Origin: Orthonyx spaldingii
Taxonomy: Eukaryota > Chordata > Aves > Passeriformes > Orthonychidae
Length of the DNA stretch: 64,000 bases
Assembly (NCBI GenBank): GCA_013397795.1
Contig: VZTJ01005554.1
Span: 275,942 to 339,941, forward strand
Direction: 5' to 3'
The notes under the pieces are model-generated. The model was not told where the DNA came from. It saw nothing but the letters and a program-made list of their open reading frames with translations, and searched no databases. Position numbers and translations under genes: made by a program. Every line of letters starts with the position of its first letter. Position 1 is the first letter of the stretch. Below are positions 25,484 to 37,417 of this stretch, piece by piece.

Positions 25484-25754
25484 TGTTGCTGTTGAACTGA
25501 TAGCGGAGCAAAGGGACACACGAATGGGTGAGAGAATGCTGAATGCCTTTATTTAGTTAATAACAGATTTTATATACACACGAGAGGGCTATTCGGACGG
25601 CTAACAATCATCCACCCCCCGGGATTGATTGGCCCCAGGCGTCTGACCGCCTGTTTCCAAAGCCACTCTCAGCAACAGGGAACTTATCTTATATTTAGTA
25701 AACTTTAGTAAAAGAAGGGAAAAATTCCCGTGGGAAAAAATCTGTGCTGTCACA
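25484..25754 (-). mobile_element. Solo LTR, short avian ERV family A, reverse orientation
   Basis: This copy is 271 bp, in the same orientation as the copy 2.1 kb to its left and clearly of the same family. It is flanked on both sides by the perfect 6-bp duplication CACTAT (25478-25483 and 25755-25760). Each copy has its own duplication, so the two are independent insertions rather than the two ends of one provirus. No retroviral open frames lie between them. Confidence 0.92.
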
Positions 25755-26399
25755 CACTATTTCTGGGAAAACCTGGCAGTTTAGACAAAATTGTCAAACA
25801 CTTAACTACCTTTCTCAGAGAGATAAAATCATTCTGACCCAGAATCATTCACCTGCAGCGCTAAAACCCACGGACCTTCCACCAGGGGTGAGCTTCAAGA
25901 CAGTTCTCTGGGTTGAGAAAATGAACTTGCTTCCCCCTGCTATGGTTAAATTAGTTTTGTTTTCTTCTCTCCCTGAGCCTCCATAAAATTGAGTTATTGA
26001 AGTATTAGAAGACAGAAAAATTTAGAGTGAAAAACTGCTAAGTGAGAGTAGGCTTCTTAATGTGGCTTGGAAAAAGAAGCAAATATGAAAATTTCAAGAA
26101 GGTCTCTTCAGCCTGTCTTGTCATCCTCTACTGCATTGACTAGAAGGAACTCAATAAAATGAAGGGTGAATGATTTAGAGATGACTGAAGGAGAAGCCCT
26201 TTTCAGCCCCAGGATTTTATGCCACAAAGTATCAAATAGGTCAGCTGCTTAGCTGGCTTCTAAAAAGCATGTAATAAATGTAGTGTATCGCAAACCAAAG
26301 CACCTAGAGGGGTTTGTACATATTTGTATTCAGCAGCACAGGGGGAACTGCAGAAAGCAAGATCTGCACAATAAGGACCAGGAACTCTGTGCACAATTT

Positions 26400-26447
26400 T
26401 CTGTAAATTGCTGTAAATTCTGTAAATTTCTGTAAATTGCTGTGAAG
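26400..26447. repeat. Short minisatellite, unit CTGTAAATTN
   Basis: Units start at 26401, 26411, 26420, 26430 and 26440, with a period of 9-10 bases; the last unit is degenerate (CTGTGAAG). Confidence 0.85.
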
Positions 26448-29400
26448 TTTCTTGATCCATCTCCTGACCTGGCTGGAATGGGCCCTACTAAAAGAGAAGG
26501 TGCTATGTTATAAATTCCACAGGTCTGTAGGATATGGAGCTCCAGGTCTTTCTCTGTCCTCTGCTGCCTAATTTCCCTGCTTTGAGATAGTTTTCCTTAT
26601 TGTTGTAATCCCTCTGCAGAACATTAACCTTGAATTTGATGCTACAGTGATGGGCCAAAATTTCTTCTACCTGCCTCAGTTTTGCAGCTTAGGTGATGAG
26701 GTCTCCAACACCAAAGCTCTGTCCTTGATAATTTATTTTGGTTTGGTTTTCTAAGTATAGCAACCAGTTTCTAACAAAAGCTCCCACAGCTTCTCAAAGC
26801 TTTTATTTTTTTCTATGACAATTTCCAAACTAAGGCTTTTTCCTGAATGGGATTTTATTTGAAAAGACAGGAAAGAAAGCCTCCAACATGGATTTTTCAA
26901 TTCATTTTTCCTAAATGAAAAGAGCTGTTTTAAAAGATTAATTTTTCTATTTTAAAAGAAATGTAAATTTGGTGTTTAGAAAGACCTGGAGGGAGAAATT
27001 GTAAATGGAACTAACTGCTGCAATGTAAGTGTGATCAAAGACTCAGCTAGTTTTGAAGGAAAACTTGATTTTATAGAAGAAACAACATTTAATTACAATA
27101 ACTAATGATAAAAAGGAGTACAATGAAAGGGAAAGAAAACTTGTTTCATATAAAGACATCAATGCATTTTGGACAAGACCTGATCAGGACAAATTACTTT
27201 GTTTTTTGTTTGTATGAGGTGTTCTTCACAATCACTTCAGGCATGGTGTCCTGTCCAGAGGTGTGAGAAGACCTGAGAGCTGGAAGTTTCCTCCTGTGAA
27301 AGTAAGAGAGAAAATACACTTTTAAATATTTAAATTCACCATGCTGGTGACTGTGAATGATTAGCAGATATTTCTTCATGCACATACTCTGTTATTCTGC
27401 TTTTGTATTTTTGTTAAGACAGAAAATTGAGTATTTCTTTGCATGACAGCGCTGAAAAAAAATGGAAAAAACCCTAAAAATAGCTTTGATTTTCCATGTA
27501 AACTCAAGAATTTTTTAAACGTAGCTCTTTCCACAAAAAAAAGCATTATCAAGGAAGAAAAAAATTTGGTGATGAATAACTCAATGGGAGTTTTTAATGG
27601 CACACTTCTCTTATTCACTGAAACAAAGCACCTCATTTTGGGCACACGTGCAACATGCACGAAATGGTGCTTGTAAGGAACACCTATTTCTCATTAGGAG
27701 TGAATTCAGGCAGGCTGTGCTGTCCAAAGCACCAATCTTGGTGACATAGAAGTAGGACATCTCTAAAAATAAGCCTTTCTTAAGGAAGATGAAAAAAAAC
27801 ATCTGAGTCACATCATCAATAAAGGATTACTAAAGAAAAATATCCCCTGAGACTTACAAAACAAGCTCATAACTAGACCCTTCTTAGTTAAAGTTGTTGT
27901 TTTCCAAGGAAAGCTACTGAGATAAAAGGAATATCACTATGGAAAAGATAATTTTATTAGTTCATTTGTCTAATTAGAGGTTTAAGCCATGAGGACCATG
28001 TTCTGGCTTGAAAGGTCAAATGTGAAGCTCTTGAGTAATTAGATTTTAGAAATTAGGCCAACAGAAGTTCCAGAATTAGAGAGTGTTTTGATCAAAACTT
28101 TAAGGTATCTCTCAAGTAAACCAAAGTTAATCAAATAAAATGTTTCATGACTGATTAGAATGTACATTTGACCATCAATTGCATCTCACATTCTGCTACC
28201 CACCAGCTGGAACGCTGAAGAGATTTTTCCATAACTTCATTAGAGCTACCTTGTGGAACAATTTAATCATATAAAACCTCATAATGCAGATGCACAAGCA
28301 CAACAATGGCAGCTGCTGGCTCCTGGACCTGTGGTGCTGCTCACTCCCTTTCCCTCTCCCTGTGCCACACACACTCCCCCTCCACCTGGGTCCTGCCTTT
28401 GAAGGGGGCTTAGCTGCAAGAGCAAGTGGATTTTTTCTGTCTAACATCCAAAATGCAGAGTTCCTGAAGGAGCAGGAGAGACACAGGGCTTCCTAGGCCC
28501 AGATCTTACCAAGAGAACCTCCTGAGCAAAGTGTTTATCTGATGATGTAGGGAATATTCTGGGGGGGAGCAGGGTGGGGAATAGGTAACTTAATACTGAG
28601 AGGACAATACCCACCTGTCCAACTGCTTGAAATTATTCTTTTGATTCTCTTTCTCAAAGTAATGCAAGGCTCTGGCCCAGCACTTCTCTCTCTAGCCAAA
28701 GAGAGGAAAAAAGCCTTGACATGGCTTTGAAGTGTCATCCTTGTCATTGGCTCCACAGCAGAGCAATGGAAGAAGAATGAGAAGCTTTGCAATCACGTGA
28801 GGTGACACAGCTCATCAACATGCAGCACTTCATTCACATTTGTGAACGGTGTCACATTTGAATGGTACCATTTATCTTTATAACCTTTTTTTTTTTTTTT
28901 GCTAGACTGTATTTCATTTCTTTCTTTGCCTGACCTCCAACTCCTCTGTTGGATGCAGTACAGAGAATCTGCAGCAAGAGCAGAGGCAGAGAGAAGCATC
29001 AATTTATATCTCAGCCTTTGTGACTAATCACTGAGTAGCATCTCTTCAGAATGAACAATCTCAAAAAAGTTCCCATCTGTTCGAGGCTGACTCTGTGCAC
29101 GTTTGCTAATCATCTTCAAATTATAATCAGGATATTAGAACACAACTTTGCAAAGCAAGTGGCTGGGAAGATCAGCAAATACTCACCAGTGAGAAGAAAA
29201 CCGAGCTTTGGAGGGGAGAAACTGATTCCCATCAGCTTCTGGGTGATCAGTCACTCAGCCTGGAAAGGGACAGAGCCCTTGCAGAGGGACCATGCTGATG
29301 GGGTCTCTCCCTCATGACGGAGAACAGGAGCAGCCAGGCTGTATCTCTCCAAAGATAACCCTAAAATAATCACCTGCAATGCAGAATGGATGTTGTCCAG

Positions 29401-31239
29401 ATGAAGTCCCATTGCCACGACTGGTGAAAGGATTATTTTTGTGTTCTGTGAGCAGCCTCCCAGAGCAGCAGGGTGCTGAGTGACTCAGCTTTTCTGTGCA
29501 GCAGCAGCAGGACAATGGGCTTCAGTCCTGCCAGGCTGGCATCCAGCTGCCTTCTCCCCTGTAGCCCCAAGGGCTTCTCTGCCACAGGACTCCTCCAGCA
29601 AGCCCAGAGGTGCAGCCCGTGGTGCCAGGGGCAGGCAGTGGCACACGTGGAGTGCAGGAACTCTGGGCTCTGTGTGCAGCAGCCTCTCCCATTCCTAACA
29701 GAGTTGATGCTGATGCTTTAAACCCCTCATTCCCTCTTGCTCTCAACTTGGTCCCCTGGTTTTGGTGCATCATGGAGGCCTCTGCATACGGAAAATGAGG
29801 TGTTGAAGTAGCTGACAAGATACTCATTAAGAGCAGATTTTGATAGAGATGACAAGCCAAATCACTCCCAAAGTTCTGCTTCTCAGCGTTCAGCTTTAAG
29901 GATCACTTGATTTACAGCCAGAAAAATTACCTGCAGTGATATTGCTGGGGAACCAGAGCCTCCAGTCATATTTAGTTTCCATTTCAGCTACACCGCACAG
30001 AATATTCCCCCTGGAAATTCAGAGAGTGACTACACTGTCTGTTACATGTGTTGTATAAAGACAATCAGAATGAGGTATTTGGGCACTGACCTGCTTGATT
30101 TTATTTTCAGCATTTTCTCCTTCCCACCCCCTCACATACACTTGTGAAGCATGAAATAATTTCACCCCTCCTGACTCAGTTCTATTCTTTTTCAATGACA
30201 GAACACTTGAGGTTGGTAAGTGAACTGTGCTAGGCTGGGTCATGTTTTTAAATGAAGAAAAAAACACCCCACAACCCTGGAGCAGATTGATATAATTTTG
30301 GTTTCATAGCTGACAATCATTTTTCATCATTGTTTCAAGCATGAAGGATTTAGCAATGGCTGTATAAAACTTCAGTGGCACAAACCTTTGATGTTCTGTC
30401 AAGCAGCTTTGCTTTTCTCCCTGTCAGACAGACTGCAGTCACAAATTACTCCCTGGCAGTCTTAGGTGAGGATTATGAAGATTATTAGAAAAAGATGAGG
30501 TTTAAAGGGTTGTTAGAAGTACCTTTGGGTTTCAGCAACATGCGAACACGCAATTGTGTCCCTAACAAAAAGCCTGATTTTCTCATTTTAATGTGCTGCT
30601 ATTTTTTCTCTCTCTCTCAACGGATCTCTTTGGTTGGGCATTTTCACCTCAGATTCCAAGTAATCAAACTGTCAGGAGCATCGCCTCCTAAAAGAAAGCA
30701 CTGAAACAAAACAAAAAAACCCACACATTAGCAATCTGCCTGTGAGCTGCAAGCACATGCACAGAAGCTGAGCACAGCACGTGTTTCTCTGAAAGGACAG
30801 TTGTGCTGTTTGGAGTGTGACTCTGCAGGATAAAACTATGTGGCAATATAGAATCAGAATACAGAGCTCTATTTCATTTGAAACTGCTGCCTTCACAAAG
30901 GAATTCAGGACAATTTTTTGCCCTGGTTTGAGTTCCATTGGGCTGGCCTGAGCTTCCTTGTGGACACCCATTTAAATTAAACAGGTCAAAATGTAATTGT
31001 TCTGTCACCACAAGAGTTGGTGCTTAAAAATCCACATCTTACCCAGTAAAGTCTTTCACCTAAACAATTTGTACTCTTAGTCGTTTTTTTTTGTTTTTCT
31101 GGCTTGCAGTTTTACTTCATCAACAGCACCTACAGTTTACTGTATTCTGTATTTTGCTACAACACTGGATTCTTGGACCCTTGGGGCATTCCCCTAATTA
31201 CTACTGCAGTTTTGAGGATGCAGCTCTCAGATCTTTGCA

Positions 31240-31345
31240 AGGGATTTTTATCATCCAAATGGGCTTTAGCTGTAAGATGGGGATAACAAAACCTCTCCAA
31301 GTAATTGATCTGCCCAAGGTTATGCAAGGAGTGGAGGTTAAAAGA
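31240..31345. mobile_element. Possible ancient interspersed repeat fragment
   Basis: It contains TGTAAGATGGGGATAAC and then CTGCCCAAGGTTATGCAAGG. Both phrases are reminiscent of old amniote SINE/LINE remnants, although their relative order does not match a single MIR copy. Weak by-eye evidence. Confidence 0.25.
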
Positions 31346-32843
31346 ATACCAGCAACTTCCTCAGAGCCTTGGAAATTAATACTATGGATCATTACTAAGG
31401 TATTTGAATTTTAGAATGATGTTTAGGCTCTATTGCAAATATTTTACAGGAAACTGCTCTATTTCAATAATCTCTAATTATTGAGAGAGATGGGAATGTG
31501 GGAAGAGCACATCAATTTAATGAAGGGATGAGAGGGAAGTGAGAGTAACTAGTAATAAGTCAAAGAAATATGCTTAGTTGTCTGTATGAGTTTGCAGATG
31601 AGTGTTTCCTAAGTATAGTCATGTACAGACAGATAGGTATTGAGATCCTCAAAACTGGGCAATTCACTCCAAATGCCTCAGATTTCGTGGTTTACAAGAT
31701 TTAAAGTGACCTCTTCAGAGACCAGGCAGTGATGAAAGTTCAAATCAAACAAACTTTCCTTTACACCTTAAGAATTCAATGAGACGATACAAGCACCATT
31801 TAAGTGATTAGTTTTTGGTGTGCTAGTACTGTCACTTATTTCTCAGTATTTAATTATCAAATACCTCAATGAACTCGTCAGGATACAGCTACAGCTCAAA
31901 AATTATTCACTGAAAAGAGCTGTTGAATAACATTTGACACACAGAGGAATCCATTTGTAGATAATCTTCTATCAGCAAAATTTATTGACTAAATTATATG
32001 TGGTTAATTATTCACCCATTTCTCAGCACACAATATTCCCCCCTCCCCTTTGACAAATTCCTAAAATCATCAAAATGCTGATCATAGCCCAACAGTTTAT
32101 GCAGCCTCTTGCCCGTGTCTCCCTTCCAGTTTCTTCCCTCCAGTCCTTTAGTAAGCAAACCCTTCTGGTTCAGCAATTTGGCAAACCAGAGAAATTTTGA
32201 CTTGCAATTACATAACTGCTGCAAGGCACTCCGGTCAGCAGGAATGCCATCCAGAGGATTCACAGCTGGAAAAATGTAGAAAACAGCCGTCCTTCCCTAC
32301 CATAGGACTTCTACTGGAAATGCAGTCCTCAGTTCTGAATGCTTTGACTTATTGGAGGGAGAAGCAATGTGAGAATGCTGTCAGGCTTCTGCAGCCTCTG
32401 AGATGTGAGACTGATCCTTTCCTGTATGCTACGCTCAGGAAAAGTGCAGGAGTCTGGAAGGCTATAAATTAGAAGATCCTGGAAGTGTGGGATGGGAGGA
32501 GGAATCAGAAGGGTAAACTGAACTTGTGATTAGCTTTAAATCCCGAGAAACCTTAAACAAATTCTGGCTGCTTTATGAATTACACGTTGCTTTTCCCAGT
32601 TGTTCCTTTATTTGTAATTCTCCAGTAGAAATGCAGACCCATACTCCTCCCACTCCTGGCTTGCAGCCACTTGGGCCAGCGGGATCTGCCTGCTCTGTTG
32701 TGCTCCATTTCCCACATATCTTCATTAGAAACCACTTATTAAGATCTTAGACCTGATGTGTTTTTAATTCTGCTGTGAAATCCTTACTTAGGGAAGATGC
32801 TGCTTTTGCTGACAAGGCCTTCCACCCATCTGTGGCCTTGGAT

Positions 32844-32869
32844 CTTCCCTTCCCTTCCCTTCCCTTCCC
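32844..32869. repeat. (TTCCC)n microsatellite
   Basis: Five tandem pentamers TTCCC run without interruption, ending at CCCG. Confidence 0.95.
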
Positions 32870-33992
32870 GTAATCCCACTTTTTAAGGGATCTCTTTTAG
32901 ACTACAGAAATAAACTCTCTTTTCCCACTCCGTCTGCACAGTGCCTCATTACACTATTTATATAACAGCTCTCTGACTATTAAAGGGTAAAACTGCAGCT
33001 ACAAAATTCGTGCTGCACAGATTTCTAAACCTGAATTAGCGCTTCCCTTGCTTGTGACAATTTATCAAACTCCATGGCCCAAGGTTCTGGTTTTGCTGAC
33101 CATTCTCAGTCCTGAACCAGACCCACAGCTTACTTCATATCTGATTTCTGGAGTATAAGATTCTGTATGATATCATGTATCTTATCTTAATCTTGTTTGC
33201 AGGTGATCCTCATCTGCATCTCCTGATCACAATGAGCCTGAAAAGGCCTCCCTTTTGCTCCTGTCCTGCACATGAGCAGGGAATCTCTGAAATTCCCTGC
33301 ACAAATATCACCATTCGTACCTTCAGCTCCCCAGAGAACAGGGACCTTTCCAGCACAGTACATCGGATTAGATCTTCTTACTGCGGAGTTGTCCTCTCAA
33401 GGCATTTCCTAGGGCTTTTTGCTAGGGCATTTCCTGGGCTGATGTGGGAAGAGATGACAGGAGAGCCTGCAATTTTGGGAGGGGCGACTGGCTGCAGCCC
33501 TTAACTAGTCATTTTGCAGCTCACCCTCTGTGAGGCAGCTCTGTTCCACGTGGTAAACAGGCTTATTTATTCTTCTCACATCGCATCGCTAATGCTTTCG
33601 ATGTATCCTAAGTAGACAAGCAACCAGCTTCTGTCCTTGGATGCCAGCCCAGTTCTCCTTGACTTCACCAGCAGGCACAGACTATCTGAGGGAAGAATTC
33701 AGCTCAGTGTGGCATTTACACTGCATGCTGGTTATTAACACAGCCACCAGCTCCTGTTTCATAAGCAAAGATATAAATTCCAAGCCATTACATAAGATGA
33801 CTTTACAGAGCATTGACTTAGCTACAGCTTCGACTTGCAGACCCCTGCTCACCCTTTGGAGGAGGAACAGGGACAGCCCCTCTCTCCTCTCCTGCAGTGG
33901 TGCTGGTACAAACCAGGAGAAACATTGCACATCCCACTCTCTGCCTGGGCCGCAGTGGGAACTCGAGCTGAATTCTGTGGGCAGCAGGGGAG

Positions 33993-34553
33993 GAAGGGGA
34001 TTCTGCCCCTCTGCCCCGCTCAGGTGAGACCCCACCTGCAGTGCTGTGTGCAGGTCTGGGGTCTCCAGCACAGGGAGGACCTGGAGCTGTTGGAGCGAGG
34101 CCAGAGGAGGCCCCTGAGATGATCAGAGGGATGGAGCAGCTCTCCTTGGGGAAAGGCTGGGAAAATTGGGATTGTTCAGCCTGGAGAAGGCTCAGGGGTA
34201 ACCTAACTGTGGCCTCCCAGTATCTGAAGGGAGCCTAAAGAAAGATCGAGAGGGACTTTTTACAAGGGCCTGGGTGACAGGACAAAGGGAATGGTTTCAA
34301 ACTGACAGAGAGCAGGTCTAGATTAGATATTAGGAATAAAATCTTCCCTATGAGCGTGATGAGGCACTGGCACAGATTGCCCAGAGAAGCTGTCGATGCC
34401 CCATCCCTGGAAGTGTTCAAGGCCAGGTTGGATGGGGGTCTGAACAACCTGGTCTGGTGAAAGATGTACCTGTCCACCTTTGGGAGATTGGAACAGGATG
34501 ATCTTTGTAGTCCCTTCCGACCCAAACCTTTCTGTGGTCCTGTGATTCTGTGG
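33993..34553 (+). mobile_element. CR1 LINE, 3' end, about 560 bp
   Basis: It begins near the end of CR1 ORF2 (GAGACCCCACCTGCAGTGCT), passes through GAGGCACTGGCACAGATTGC and ends GTGATTCTGTGG. It is the longest CR1 piece in the window, still 5'-truncated and with frame breaks. Open frames called on either strand here are CR1 remnants, not host genes. Confidence 0.92.
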
Positions 34554-34674
34554 CATATCAGGAAAACCAATCTGAGATCTTGCAGCTCATCCAACTAGCA
34601 TGAAAAGGCGAGACGGTGCCTTCTTGTGAACAAGGCCGTGCTACAGAGCAAAGTAATTTCCAGGCCTCTCTCAG

Positions 34675-34775
34675 GTGTCCTGGGTCTCCTTTCTTCATCT
34701 GTAAAACAGGGCTAATACTTCCCTCATACACAGGTGATAGGGAGATGAAAGATGCTCACAAATTAAGTATAGTCC
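34675..34775 (+). mobile_element. Possible ancient MIR-like SINE remnant
   Basis: The stretch reads like the central and 3' part of a MIR/CORE-SINE: TTCTTCATCTGTAAAACAGG, then an ACTTCCCTCATAC block and a GATGAAAGATGCTCACA block, in the right order. It is strongly diverged, as expected in a bird genome. Identified by eye only. Confidence 0.45.
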
Positions 34776-34936
34776 ATGAAAACATGACGAGCTTGATTCA
34801 GTATAAGCTGGGAACAACTGTAAGTTCCAAAGGCAATTCCATTCACAGATTTTAGTGCTGTTTCGGAATGTTAATATCTACTCTGCCACTGCAGTTTGCT
34901 TTGCAAACCCACAGCTGACAAATAGAAGTCATTAGG

Positions 34937-35206
34937 TGTGACAGCACAGACTCTTTCCCACGGGAATTTTTTCTTCTTCTACTAAAGTTTACTAAATATA
35001 AGATAAGTTTCATGTTACTGAGAGTGGCTTTTGGAAACAGGCAGTCAGAGCCTGGGCCCAATCAGTCCCAGGGGGGTGGACGAATATCAGCCAATCCAAA
35101 TAGCCTTCTCGCGTGTATATAAATCTGTTATTAATTAAATAAATTCACTCAGCATTCTCTCAAGATTCGTGTGTCCCTTCGTTCCGCTATCGGTTCAACA
35201 GCGACA
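34937..35206 (+). mobile_element. Solo LTR, short avian ERV family A, best-preserved copy
   Basis: The copy is 270 bp, TGTGACAG...GCGACA, between perfect 6-bp duplications ATTAGG (34931-34936 and 35207-35212). It shows two CCAAT boxes (near 35,058 and 35,091), a TATA box (TATATAAAT at 35116-35124) and AATAAA at 35138-35143. A hexamer that close behind the TATA box implies a very short R region. The short length, 6-bp duplication and compact signals suit a class II (alpha/beta-retrovirus-like) avian ERV. The family name is not assigned. Confidence 0.93.
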
Positions 35207-36783
35207 ATTAGGGGAAGCGGGGAGAAGCCAGAGGTTTTGTAAGGAGTGATCAGGAGCAAATGAATTCATGTTGGCTATGAATTTTGCATCAGTAGATTTC
35301 AGTGCCAATCCAGTTGTAGCAAACAGTTTATAATCCCCCTCTGGCTATTGTTTTGAGCTGTCTTCAGATGCATACTGACCTCCCTAAACTGCTTTATAGT
35401 CTGTTAACATCGCAGAGGTTTTGTTTGCAGCTGATAACCCAAGGCTGGAACCTCCAGGCTAAAAGCTGACATGAGAGCTCATGTGCACCAGCTCACTGGA
35501 GCTGTGCTGGTGGGCAGCTGAGGGTCTGATCTGTAATTAAAGAGGAAAAAAATTGACTTCTGAAAAGCAATTCTGGGATGAAGGTGGAGCCTGCTATGAA
35601 CTCGATGGCTCTGGGGTTTCAGACAACAGCTTTGACATTTTTTCTGTGCAGGGAAGCAGCCTGTCAGAGGTCTATGCTTCCATCACCTAACCAGTCACAA
35701 CTCATTGCCCACACAGTTGTATCAACAAACAAAGCACAATATTCCAGGCTTAATTTAAAAGAAAGTAATTATAGCTAATTTACCTAATCCAGTCACAGCA
35801 CAGCTCCAGAGACAATTTCATGAGCACAGCCAAAGGAGCAGGAGTGTGTGAACATCCCTAAAACTGAGGATTGTCTGTGGAAACAAAGCTACTTCTGGTG
35901 GCTTTCCCAGCAACAAGCCCTCGCAGAAATCATCCTCACCTGACACCACCAAAAAGCAAATGATGAGAGCCCTTAGCCTACAAGTCCATTTAAAAGAAAA
36001 ACAAGGAAAGGCATAATATAGGCCCTCCTGGCACTCACTGTACGAGGCTCTGTGTCCATTATTAATAACCAATAAAAAATTTCTTCCAGAAATTCTTTGT
36101 GCCACTTCCACTGCCCCTCATACTGCTGGTTGGTGGCATGCTGCAGGCCTCTTCCTGCCAGAGCTTTAAACAATGTACACACCTGACTCCAACTTAGATT
36201 TGACACTTTTTCCTCAAGATTAAATGGGCTACTTGCAGAGACAGACAACTCGGTAACTTCAAAGCTCCCTGCCTTAGCTAACAAGAAACAAATTGCTTCC
36301 CCAGTGACTCCTCCCAAGGGAGTAATGCAGGATAAACCTGTGATATTTGCATTAATTCATCTTTAAACATAAAGCAGAATAGATTCTGTTTCTTTAATAA
36401 ATTTTCACATTATTCAAATGGTCTTGTTTTAAAAGCCAATAACAAGTTTGCTTTGGGAATATTTTGCATTTATATTTACCTTTTGGCTGGTGGTTCATTA
36501 TATGGGAAGACCTGTTGGAACTAAAGCAGTTGAAGATTATAAAGATTTTAGGAAAGATTTACATCTGAGGCCCTTTTGATTGTGATTTGCAGCAATGTTA
36601 CTTTTCCCAGTTCAGTGACATTTAAGGATATTGGGAATAATATTTGGTGACAGAGCTTCTGAGGAGAGCAGGACTTTGCTGCCCCTGTCCTGATTCCTGC
36701 TGCCTATGGAGCAGGTTTGATCAGCAGGTATCCAAGCACTCTGCTGAGAGGCAGGATTTCATCCTCCCTTTTGTGCAGCAGGT

Positions 36784-36854
36784 GAAATAGGGTCATGGAA
36801 GCGCGAAGGGAACAGTAGGGGAAATAGGGTTATGGAAGAGTGAAGGGAACAGTA
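36784..36854. repeat. Two-copy tandem duplication, period 37 bp
   Basis: GAAATAGGGTCATGGAAGCG at 36784 recurs as GAAATAGGGTTATGGAAGAG at 36821, and both units end in GAAGGGAACAGTA. Three substitutions separate the aligned 34 bases, so it is fairly recent. Confidence 0.9.
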
Positions 36855-37389
36855 TTGCCTGAAGGCCAGCTGAAGGGTTAATTATTTTTCTTATTTGCTC
36901 ACAACAAACACCACAGATTACAAGGTGCTCACTCATTTTGCCCTCTCCAGTTGTGTCAAAGTGCTTTGAGACCATTATTGGGGTATTCCTGCAATACCAA
37001 GTCTTGTTTTAGGATTCATTATCCAGATACCTACGCTTCCCTCTGCTGCTAGGGGAGCTCTGCAGCAGAGCAGGTGTAGAAGGGACCACGAATCACCCCA
37101 GTGCACTGCCAGCATCTGAGTTTAACCTGACAGTAAAAGTGGACTTCGGTAAAATGCTGTCAATGGAAGGACGTGAGGCACGGCTCAGTTCTGGACGGGA
37201 GAGTGGATGTATGCATGAATCTGTGAGGCTGTGTAAGCTCAGATACCCATCAATGTGAAGCAAAACCTTTCTGGGGCTCAGCTCGTCTTGAGCCCAGAGA
37301 GCTCCCAGGCACTCAGAGCATTGCTGTCCTGAGGAAACAGAGCTGCTGTGCTGTTTTCATTGCTGGCCCAGCCCACAGCAGCAACGCGC

Positions 37390-37417
37390 GGTGTCACACG
37401 GCGCCAACGGTGACACC
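37390..37417. repeat. Perfect 8-bp inverted repeat in a CpG-rich pocket
   Basis: GGTGTCAC at 37390-37397 and GTGACACC at 37410-37417 are reverse complements separated by 12 bases that include GGCGCC. The pocket from 37,385 to 37,410 has several CpGs, unlike the surrounding desert. Confidence 0.7.

Larger units (their letters stand above)
25761..33992. other. Intergenic desert
   Basis: No gene is recognised. It holds the minisatellite at 26,400, a T-run near 28,888-28,903, the possible old repeat at 31,240, and (TTCCC)n at 32,844. Confidence 0.65.

Noticed and set aside
23104..25754. A 2.6-kb provirus bounded by two LTRs
   Set aside because: Each LTR has its own target duplication and there is no retroviral sequence between them.
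33682..34071. Overlapping plus- and minus-strand frames of 128-129 codons
   Set aside because: They partly lie in the CR1 element that begins near 33,993, and neither product is recognisable.
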